37,901 bases of DNA from positions 1-37,901 of the forward strand of contig JABWBB010000026.1 in NCBI GenBank assembly GCA_013360675.1, given 5' to 3'. The DNA comes from Phycisphaerales bacterium (GTDB taxonomy: Bacteria; Planctomycetota; Phycisphaerae; Phycisphaerales; UBA1924). The first letter of the stretch is position 1. Each line of letters begins with the position of its first letter. Below are positions 32,333 to 37,901 of the stretch, piece after piece. The notes beneath the pieces are model-generated. The model ran no database searches and had not been told where the DNA came from. It saw nothing but the letters and a program-made list of their open reading frames with translations. A program made the position numbers and the translations under genes.

Positions 32333-32366
32333 CCCGGGGCGCTCACCACGCCCCGGGTTCTTTTTT
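32333..32366 (+). terminator. Rho-independent terminator before dtd
   Basis: A perfect 9-bp stem, CCCGGGGCG (32333-32341) with CGCCCCGGG (32349-32357), a 7-nt loop and TTCTTTTTT. Confidence 0.95.
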
Positions 32367-32406
32367 GTGACGCCCGGTACCATCTCGCTCGAAGGGAGCA
32401 CGCGAC

Positions 32407-32853
32407 ATGCGAGCCGTCATCCAGCGCGTCCGCTCGGCCAGCGTCCGTGTCGACGACGAGGTCATCGCATCCATCGACCGGGGCCTGCTTGTGCTCGTGG
32501 GCTTTGAAGCCGCCGACACCGACGCCTGCGTCCCGTGGCTCGCCGACAAACTCGCGCACCTGCGCATTTTCGAGGACGCGCAGGACAAGATGAACTTGGG
32601 TGTGGGTGACGTGGGCGGCGCGATCCTGCTCGTTCCCAACTTCACGCTCGCGGGCGAGGCCGCCAAGGGGCGACGCCCCTCCTTCGATCGCGCCCTGCGC
32701 CCCGAACAGGCCCAGCCGTTGTTCGATGCCCTCGCGCACGCCGTCCACGCGCTGGACGTGCCCGTCGCCACCGGTCGTTTCCGTGCATCCATGCAGGTAT
32801 CGCTGGTCAACGACGGGCCCGTGACAATCCTGCTGAATTACCCAGCGTCGTGA
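32407..32853 (+). CDS. dtd: D-aminoacyl-tRNA deacylase
   Basis: 148 residues, full length. DTD removes D-amino acids (and glycine wrongly placed on tRNA-Ala) from tRNA. The N-terminus MRAVIQRVRSASVRVD is classical. The active-site elements are the SQFTL equivalent, here PNFTLAGEAAKGRRPSFDRA, and the cross-subunit Gly-Pro motif VNDGPVTILL. The replacement of SQ by PN before FTL is unusual but leaves the Gly-Pro motif intact. The ATG at 32407 has GAAGGGAGCACGCGAC upstream. It converges with dnaX. Confidence 0.93.
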   Translation: MRAVIQRVRSASVRVDDEVIASIDRGLLVLVGFEAADTDACVPWLADKLAHLRIFEDAQDKMNLGVGDVGGAILLVPNFTLAGEAAKGRRPSFDRALRPEQAQPLFDALAHAVHALDVPVATGRFRASMQVSLVNDGPVTILLNYPAS

Positions 32854-32883
32854 ATCCCCGCGCTGTGATCCGCCGCGCCCAAA

Positions 32884-33444
32884 TCACCCCGCCCCGGGGC
32901 GCACCGTCACCGACACCAGTCGCGCACCGAAGAGCTCCATCGCCTGGCGCACCAGCGGCTCCTGATCCGCGGGTGTGCGAGTCGCCTTCACCGCCTCGGC
33001 CTCGCCCGCCTCGGGCGGAGCCGCCTCGGGCGCGGGCGCTTCGATCTCGACCGCGACACTCCGCCCCAGCGCCGAGGCCACCACCGCCAGCAACTCGCGC
33101 TCGCTCGCCCGGACCACCGCCCGCAGCGATTCGGGCACACGGATCACCACGCGCTGGGCGTCAAGCCTCACCAGGCTCGAATCACCCAGCACGACGCGCA
33201 ACCGCCGATACGAGCCCGCCGCCTCGAGGATTCGATCCCACTCGCTGCCCGGCGACGACGCCCGCACCGGCTCGGTCGTCCGCGCCGGCCCGGGCGCAGG
33301 GTCCGCTTCCGCGGCGATCAAATCTTCCGACGTTCCCGGCTTCGCCTGGCTCGCTGATCCAATCGACGATCGCAGGGGTACCGGTGCCTGACGCGTCACT
33401 TCCACGGCGGGCGGATCGGTTCGATCCACACCCGCCCTCAGCGT
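32884..33444 (-). CDS. dnaX: DnaX tau-specific C-terminal part (reached by -1 frameshift)
   Basis: 187 codons in the -1 frame relative to the gamma reading, joined at the slippery site 33450-33444; the full tau would be about 572 residues (386 + 186). There is no plausible independent start: the first reliable residues continue from K-K-T-L-R-A-G. A disordered Pro-rich linker is followed by a folded domain (SEWDRILEAAGSYRRLRVVL, then LVRLDAQRVVIRVPESLRA and a terminal PLVRQAMELFGARLVSVTV) resembling DnaX C-terminal domains. In other bacteria the corresponding end contacts polymerase alpha and the helicase. A separate hypothetical gene here would be a misreading. Confidence 0.75.
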   Translation of the reverse strand, partial: TLRAGVDRTDPPAVEVTRQAPVPLRSSIGSASQAKPGTSEDLIAAEADPAPGPARTTEPVRASSPGSEWDRILEAAGSYRRLRVVLGDSSLVRLDAQRVVIRVPESLRAVVRASERELLAVVASALGRSVAVEIEAPAPEAAPPEAGEAEAVKATRTPADQEPLVRQAMELFGARLVSVTVRPGAG

Positions 33445-33465
33445 TTTTTTACCGGGGCACTCCCC
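33406..33465 (-). promoter_or_regulatory. dnaX: Programmed -1 frameshift signal in dnaX
   Basis: Read on the minus strand. SD-like GGGGAG (33465-33460) lies 9 nt before the heptamer A-AAA-AAA (33450-33444), which is in the zero frame as GTA-AAA-AAA. After 7 nt a stem-loop starts: GGCGGG (33436-33431), bulge TGT, GGATCG (33427-33422), loop AAC, CGATCC (33418-33413), bulge G, CCCGCC (33411-33406). Without a shift, CGC then TGA (33440-33438) ends gamma. All three parts match the known elements of dnaX frameshifting in E. coli. Confidence 0.7.
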
Positions 33466-34601
33466 GATGCACCCGCCGCCGCCCGCCCCGCCCCGTGCCC
33501 TGCCCCTTGCCCTGTCATGAGCGCCGTCACGTCCGCGAGTTTCTCGGTCATCGCCAGGCGCACGATCAGGGCGTCGAGCAGCGCCCGCGGCATGCTGCTG
33601 CTCTTGGCCGACCGCTGCACGTTCTCGCACAGCGCGATCATGTGCACCAGCCCCGCCGCGTCGAACCGCGACGCCCGCGCCGCCTCGGCCTTGCGCGATT
33701 CATCCGTCAGGTCCACCAGCGGCGAATCCGCCCCGCACGCCGCCATCACCATCAGATCGCGCAACCGCTCGAGCAGCGATTCGATCACCAGGTCGATCGC
33801 GGTCCCCTTCTCGAGCAGTTTCGCCGTCTGTTCGAGCGCGCCCGCCGGCTCGCCGTCGGCCAGCGCGTCGATGAGCCCGCCCACGAGTTCGCGCTCGGGC
33901 AGCCCCAGCAGTTCTTCGAGCAGGCCCGCGGTGAGTTTCTTCTGCCCCGCCGCGATCACGCGGTCGAGCAGGCTCAGCGCGTCGCGCATCGATCCGTTGG
34001 CCAGGCGCGCGATCCGCGCCAGCAGTTCCGGCTCGGCGGTCAGTTTCTCGTCCTTGACCACCCGCCCCAGATGCTCGGCGATCCGCGTCGAGGCGATGTT
34101 GCGGAAATCAAACCGCTGGCAGCGCGACTGGATCGTCGCGGGCACCTTCTGCGTCTCGGTCGTGCAGAGCACGAAGATCACGTGCTCGGGCGGCTCCTCC
34201 ATCGTCTTGAGCAGCGCGTTGAACGCCGGCGTCGAGAGCATGTGCACTTCGTCGATGATGTAGATCTTCCGCTTGCCCCGCATCGGGCGGTACACGCTGT
34301 TGGCGATCAGTTCGCGCGCCTGCTCCACCGAGTTGTTGCTCGCCCCGTCGATCTCGATCACGTCGGTGTCACGTCCGGCCATGATCGCCGCGTCCACCTC
34401 GTCCGACCCGCCGTTGATCGCCTTGGCAAAGAGCCGGGCCATGGTCGTCTTGCCCACCCCGCGCGTCCCGCAGAACAGGTAGGCGTGCGCCACCCGCCCC
34501 GCCTCGATCGCGTTGGCCAGCGTCCGCGCGATGGCCTCCTGCCCGACCACCTCGTCGAACGTCTGCGATCGATACCGCCGCGCGAGAACCGTGTACGCCA
34601 T
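33438..34601 (-). CDS. dnaX: DNA polymerase III subunit gamma (zero-frame product of dnaX)
   Basis: 387 residues: the AAA+ motor of the clamp loader. Walker A is FCGTRGVGKTTMARLFAKAI (residues 43-62), Walker B IYIIDEVHMLS (113-123), followed by the sensor region LCTTETQKVPATIQSRCQRF with the SRC motif at 159-161. Domain III runs to about residue 350, and an Ala/Gly linker ends APVKKR. The usual zinc module (four cysteines just after Walker A) is absent: the region reads NGGSDEVDAAIMAGRDTDVI. The zero-frame stop comes one codon after a slippery A7; see the frameshift signal. Its partner holA is at 8976. Confidence 0.93.
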   Translation of the reverse strand: MAYTVLARRYRSQTFDEVVGQEAIARTLANAIEAGRVAHAYLFCGTRGVGKTTMARLFAKAINGGSDEVDAAIMAGRDTDVIEIDGASNNSVEQARELIANSVYRPMRGKRKIYIIDEVHMLSTPAFNALLKTMEEPPEHVIFVLCTTETQKVPATIQSRCQRFDFRNIASTRIAEHLGRVVKDEKLTAEPELLARIARLANGSMRDALSLLDRVIAAGQKKLTAGLLEELLGLPERELVGGLIDALADGEPAGALEQTAKLLEKGTAIDLVIESLLERLRDLMVMAACGADSPLVDLTDESRKAEAARASRFDAAGLVHMIALCENVQRSAKSSSMPRALLDALIVRLAMTEKLADVTALMTGQGAGHGAGRAAAGASGSAPVKKR

Positions 34602-34714
34602 GAGCCGATTCTAGTGCGAATCGCCCCACGCCCCCAGCGTCAAATCCGCGCCCCGCCCACGCGCACCGGCCCGGGGTTCCCCGGCTCTGGCCCCCGGGTC
34701 GTCGCGCACGCCCC

Positions 34715-35821
34715 TCACGCCACGCCGTGGGCGATCGCCCGCCCCTCCGCGCCCATTTCAAAGAAATGCACGCGGGCAAGATCCATGCCGATCGACACGC
34801 GATCGCCGGGCGCCACTTGTTCGCCCGCCCGTCCCTCGATCCGCACACCCCCCGCCGCGCACGTGGCGATCACCCCATCGCCAGTCCAGCGCAGGTCTTC
34901 GACCACGCCCTCCCACGCCCCATCCCCCGCATGCCCCTTACCCGAAACACGCACGTCCCCGCAGCGCACGCCCAGCGTCACCCGCCGCCCCGCATGTTCG
35001 CCCAGCCGCACTGCGGCGTGCGGGGGCACCTCCAGCATGCACCGCTCCGACGCGCGAAAGCACAGCCCGCCGTTGCGCACGATCTCGCCCTCGATCAGGT
35101 TCATCCGCGGCGTGCCCACAAACCCCGCCACGAACCGGTTGACGGGTCGCTCGTACACCTCGCGCGGGCGCCCCACCTGTACGACCCGCCCCGCGTGCAT
35201 CACACCCACGCGATCGCCCAGGGCCAGCGCCTCGGCGTGATCGTGCGTCACGTGGATCGCCGTCACCCCAAGCCGTCGCTGGATCCGGCGAAGTTCCGCC
35301 CCCGCCGCCTCGCGCAGGCTCGGATCCAGGCTCGCCAGGGGTTCATCGAGCAAGAGGCATCGCGGCTCGATCGCCATCGCCTTGCCCAGGGCCACGCGCT
35401 GACGCTCACCCCCCGACAGCCCCCCCGTGGTTCGTTCGAGCAGCCCCTCGATCCCCAGCGTGAGCACCACCTGACGCAGGCGCTCCTCGATCGCCGACGC
35501 CCCCATCCCCGCGAGCTTCAGAGGGAAGGCCATGTTGTCGCGCACGCTCAGGTGTGGATACAAGGCGGCGGCCTGAAAGACCATCGCCACGCCCCGTTCA
35601 TTGGCGGGCACCGTGCGCATCTCTTTCCCGCCCAGAAGCACCTCCCCGGAATCGGGGGTCTCCAGCCCCGCGATCACGCGCAGCAGCGAGGTCTTGCCGC
35701 ATCCACTGGGGCCAACAAGGGTCAGGTATTCACACTCGGGCACATCGAGGCAGACCCCGTCGAGGGCCGCAGGCGTGCCCGCGAACGACTTTCGCACGTT
35801 GATGAGTGAGATCCCGCCCAT
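34715..35821 (-). CDS. ABC transporter ATP-binding protein, MalK/UgpC type
   Basis: 368 residues, the size of sugar-importer ATPases with a C-terminal regulatory (TOBE/OB) domain. Walker A is GPSGCGKT (37-44), the Q-loop MVFQAAALYPHLSVRDNMAF, the signature LSGGERQRVALGKAM, Walker B CLLLDEPLASLD, and the H-loop VTHDHAEA. All catalytic motifs are intact. The C-terminal part (from about 235, PRMNLIEGEIV) is the MalK-like extension. No permease or binding-protein gene flanks it, so it may energise several importers encoded elsewhere. It is divergent from the small coiled-coil gene. Confidence 0.9.
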   Translation of the reverse strand: MGGISLINVRKSFAGTPAALDGVCLDVPECEYLTLVGPSGCGKTSLLRVIAGLETPDSGEVLLGGKEMRTVPANERGVAMVFQAAALYPHLSVRDNMAFPLKLAGMGASAIEERLRQVVLTLGIEGLLERTTGGLSGGERQRVALGKAMAIEPRCLLLDEPLASLDPSLREAAGAELRRIQRRLGVTAIHVTHDHAEALALGDRVGVMHAGRVVQVGRPREVYERPVNRFVAGFVGTPRMNLIEGEIVRNGGLCFRASERCMLEVPPHAAVRLGEHAGRRVTLGVRCGDVRVSGKGHAGDGAWEGVVEDLRWTGDGVIATCAAGGVRIEGRAGEQVAPGDRVSIGMDLARVHFFEMGAEGRAIAHGVA

Positions 35822-35946
35822 GAGCGTGGACTTTACCGGGCCTCGCCGCCCTCTGGATTCACCCGCGTTTGCCCGAACTTGACCCTTGGCGAGAAGTCAC
35901 ACCTGCCCAACGCCGATACCGCTGTGGTTCCACGGTGGAGGACGTT

Positions 35947-36147
35947 ATGGGCCCCTCTGAGAAGACATTCAACCAGGTCAAGTCCATCCTGAACAAACTG
36001 GACTCGTCAATTGACCAGTTGCGTCAACGACGGACGGCCCCTTCCGCCCCTGCGTCGACACCGGCCCCGCTCCCGGCCCCGGCACGCCCCGGGACGAACA
36101 ACAACGGGTTCGGGCGGGCGACCCCCATCCCGCCCCGCAACGACTGA
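35947..36147 (+). CDS. Small coiled-coil / proline-rich protein
   Basis: 66 residues. The first half (FNQVKSILNKLDSSIDQLRQ) is a heptad-like amphipathic helix, and the second half is Pro/Ala-rich and probably disordered. The ATG at 35947 is preceded by a perfect GGAGG with a 5-nt spacer, which fixes the start; an open frame from 35869 lacks such a site. It ends 18 bases before thiL and may share its transcript. The function is unknown. Confidence 0.65.
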   Translation: MGPSEKTFNQVKSILNKLDSSIDQLRQRRTAPSAPASTPAPLPAPARPGTNNNGFGRATPIPPRND

Positions 36148-36165
36148 CCCGCTACCGTCCCGCGC

Positions 36166-37077
36166 GTGCGCGAGACGGATCTCCTTCATCACGTCCGTGA
36201 TACGGCCCGGCGACTCCTCGCCGATCGCCCCGATGTCATCGTCGGCCCCGGCGACGACTGCGCGGTCGTGCGTACGTCTGGCGGCGTGCTCCTTCTCAAG
36301 ACAGATCAGATCGTGGAGCATCGCCACGTCGCCGCGGGCACGCCCCTCGACATGGTCGCCCGCAAAGCGATCGCGCGCACAGTCTCGGACATCGCCGCGA
36401 TGGGTGGCACCCCCCGCTACGCCCTTGTGGGGGCCGCGCTGCCGCGCCACTACCCGCAGGCAGACGCCCAACTCCTCGCCGACGCCCTGCACCGCTGGGG
36501 CCTGCACTTTGGCTGCCCGGTAGTCGGGGGCGATGTCGCCACCCTCCCGCGCGAGACCGACCCGTTCGTGCTGTGCGTTTCGATCGTGGGCGAGCCCCAC
36601 CCACGCGGCCCGGTGCTGCGCTCGGGCGCGAAGCCGGGCGACACCCTCTGCGTAACGGGCGCGATCGGCAACTCGTTCCGGTCGGGACGCCACCTCATGT
36701 TCGAGCCGCGGGTGGCAGAGGCCGCCTGGCTCGCCTCGACCCTGGGTGATGCGCTGGGGGCGATGATCGACATCTCGGACGGCGTGGGGCTCGACGCCGC
36801 CCGCATCGCCCGGGCGAGCAACATCACGATCGAGATTGATGCCCCGCGACTCCCGCTCCACACCGACGCAGGCCCCGCCAGCAAGGCCATCGCCGACGGC
36901 GAGGACTACGAACTCCTCTTTACCCTCCGCCCCGATTGCCCCATCCCCGACGCCTGCCCCGCCACCGGCACCCCCATCACACCGATCGGACGGTGCCTGC
37001 CCGGCGAACCCGGGGCATGGCTGCTGGACCTTGGCACACGCACCGACGTGTCGAGCCTGGGCTGGGATCACCGCTAA
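36166..37077 (+). CDS. thiL: Thiamine-monophosphate kinase
   Basis: 303 residues of the PurM/ThiL family, which phosphorylates thiamine monophosphate to the diphosphate cofactor. Family motifs include VIVGPGDDCAVVRT, LLKTDQIVEHRH, KAIARTVSDIAAMGGTPRYA, VVGGDVATLPRETDPFVLCV, GDTLCVTGAIGNS, MIDISDGVGLDAARIARASN and DGEDYELLFTL, together a complete ThiL pattern. It starts at a GTG at 36166 with no strong ribosome site. No other thiamine gene is present. Confidence 0.94.
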   Translation: MRETDLLHHVRDTARRLLADRPDVIVGPGDDCAVVRTSGGVLLLKTDQIVEHRHVAAGTPLDMVARKAIARTVSDIAAMGGTPRYALVGAALPRHYPQADAQLLADALHRWGLHFGCPVVGGDVATLPRETDPFVLCVSIVGEPHPRGPVLRSGAKPGDTLCVTGAIGNSFRSGRHLMFEPRVAEAAWLASTLGDALGAMIDISDGVGLDAARIARASNITIEIDAPRLPLHTDAGPASKAIADGEDYELLFTLRPDCPIPDACPATGTPITPIGRCLPGEPGAWLLDLGTRTDVSSLGWDHR

Positions 37078-37151
37078 ATCACCCTTATCACACGAGATGC
37101 CCCACCATCCGCGCGGATTGTCCGAAATCTCCCTCGCCCGATCCAGATGTA

Positions 37152-37163
37152 TAGTATATACTA
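37152..37163. promoter_or_regulatory. AT-only palindromic site upstream of the exported hypothetical gene
   Basis: TAGTATATACTA is a perfect 12-bp palindrome in a short AT-rich island amid high-GC DNA, 50 bases before the start of the exported hypothetical gene. It contains TATACT, a fair -10 box, but no -35 lies at the right distance. It may be a promoter core with an operator. Confidence 0.4.
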
Positions 37164-37212
37164 ACTTTTGGCCCGGTGTGGGGCGAAGGGTGCAGATGCA
37201 AGGGAGGGTCCG

Positions 37213-37689
37213 ATGGTGAAGCGAATGACGGCGTTGATTCTGACGGGTGTCCTGCTGGCTGTCGGAAATGGCTGCTCCCGCAACCAGGCCATCTTCCAGC
37301 CGCTCTGGGTCGGCCCGAGCGTGGGAGACACCATCGGCACCTATGACCGGGTCGAGTTGCTGGTGGCCTATCACAAGTCCGACCTGCATCACCAGCGCCT
37401 GTCGGGGATGGTGAAGGAGCGCGACGAGGCCAAGGCCGGCGGCGACCAGGCCCGTGTCGATGAACTCGAACGACAGGGCCAATCCATGCAGGACCGATCC
37501 CATCGCCAGTTGGTGGGGAAAGAACCGCTGGACAACATCGCAATGGACTTGGGCGAGGCCCTGCCGCGGGTGGCGGCGAAGGCCGGCGTCTGGAAGATTG
37601 TCGACCGCGAAGCGATGGCGACGGGGACGCCTCACGTCGATGTGACGCCGCTGCTGATCGAGCACCTGCCGCCGCGGAAGAACCCGTAA
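37213..37689 (+). CDS. Exported hypothetical protein
   Basis: 158 residues. An N-terminal signal (MVKRMTALILTGVLLAVGNG) ends at a cysteine that could be a lipobox, although the residues before it (VGNGC) do not fit well. The body has a charged helix (HHQRLSGMVKERDEAKAGGD, then ELERQGQSMQDRSHR), probably coiled-coil, and a C-terminal VDVTPLLIEHLPPRK segment. I know no family. The ATG at 37213 follows GGGAGGGTCCG. Confidence 0.72.
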   Translation: MVKRMTALILTGVLLAVGNGCSRNQAIFQPLWVGPSVGDTIGTYDRVELLVAYHKSDLHHQRLSGMVKERDEAKAGGDQARVDELERQGQSMQDRSHRQLVGKEPLDNIAMDLGEALPRVAAKAGVWKIVDREAMATGTPHVDVTPLLIEHLPPRKNP

Positions 37690-37733
37690 GCACGGGTCGA
37701 TCGATTTTTCGCCGCGTCGGCGTGTCCCATGAA

Positions 37734-37762
37734 AAAGGGGCGGGCAAGAAGCCCGCCCCTTT
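37734..37762. terminator. Bidirectional terminator between convergent genes
   Basis: A perfect 12-bp stem, AAAGGGGCGGGC (37734-37745) with GCCCGCCCCTTT (37751-37762), and a 5-nt loop. On the minus strand the stem runs into TTTTTC, serving the gene at the right edge; on the plus strand the tail is short. Confidence 0.9.
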
Positions 37763-37785
37763 CGCGTGTTTGAATACTGCGTTGT

Positions 37786-37901
37786 TTAGTTGGCCGAATC
37801 GGGGCGGAAGGTGCCGAAGCGCCGCGTACGCCCGCGGGGGCTGATGCGCGAGGGGGCGGCCCCGCCGCGGATCACGCCGTCGCGTTCACCCGCGTCGACC
37901 G
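37786..37901 (-). CDS. C-terminal end of an unknown protein (cut by the window edge)
   Basis: The minus-strand frame is open from the right edge to a TAA at 37788-37786, about 37 residues, ending RRFGTFRPDSAN. It is basic and Gly/Arg-rich. The strong minus-strand terminator 24 bases downstream supports a real gene end. The family cannot be told from this fragment. Confidence 0.5.
   Translation of the reverse strand, partial: VDAGERDGVIRGGAAPSRISPRGRTRRFGTFRPDSAN

Noticed and set aside
32884..33630. Independent hypothetical gene downstream of gamma
   Set aside because: Its first ~60 codons are out-of-frame dnaX sequence. The real part begins at the slip site and continues DnaX.

Overview
The window is high-GC bacterial chromosome. 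It fits a planctomycete, most likely class Phycisphaerae. Two secreted proteins end in a short Pro-Gly/hydrophobic/Arg-Arg-Arg-Arg sorting tail of the PEP-CTERM type. Small membrane proteins carry CxxC...CPECG zinc ribbons, and there are secreted multi-repeat 'QPLTTxFVYQGELRSAG' proteins. The taxonomic call is inference; there is no rRNA or marker tree here. The replicon looks like ordinary core chromosome: housekeeping genes are scattered singly or in short operons among lineage-specific secreted and membrane proteins. I see no prophage, transposase, CRISPR array or integron.

Layout. 1-1472 (minus): TauE/SafE exporter, DUF1634 membrane protein and the start of a cyclodeaminase-family gene (cut by the left edge). 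1772-2503: sorted surface protein with a strong terminator. 2602-3975: hisS. 3984-6083 (minus): a 10-segment membrane protein, then a MarR regulator and YceI under a promoter that overlaps a palindrome. 6197-8649: ogt, then a two-gene ABC system whose ATPase is degenerate. 8650-8975: gene-free, three hairpin/inverted-repeat units. 8976-13328 (minus): four genes, holA downstream of a hydrolase-SnoaL fusion and two membrane proteins. 13402-16138: exported methyltransferase-like protein, a NeuC-type epimerase and a PTPS-family enzyme. 16228-20424: polyphosphate kinase directly abutting a glycogen debranching enzyme. 20589-21980: HDOD protein, a small hypothetical gene and tRNA-Arg(TCG). 22097-27169: two paralogous secreted tail-fibre-like proteins and an astacin protease. 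27207-31399: nuoF alone, a cysteine-desulfurase-like enzyme, a hidden zinc-ribbon gene, a thioesterase and a GNAT enzyme. 31514-32853: second sorted surface protein, a structured 3' element and dtd. 32884-34601 (minus): dnaX with what looks like a programmed frameshift. 34715-37901: MalK/UgpC-type ATPase, a small coiled-coil protein, thiL, an exported hypothetical protein and a gene end cut by the right edge.

Most striking point: dnaX. The zero frame ends in a short gamma form right after an A-AAA-AAA slip site. That site has an SD-like GGGGAG 9 nt upstream and a two-part stem-loop 7 nt downstream. A -1 shift opens 186 more codons with the sequence character of a DnaX C-terminal domain. This is the reverse of the E. 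coli arrangement, where the zero frame gives the long form. A one-base homopolymer error would mimic it and must be excluded. The second locus worth following is the tail-fibre-like/astacin cluster, which could be an extracellular surface or adhesion module.
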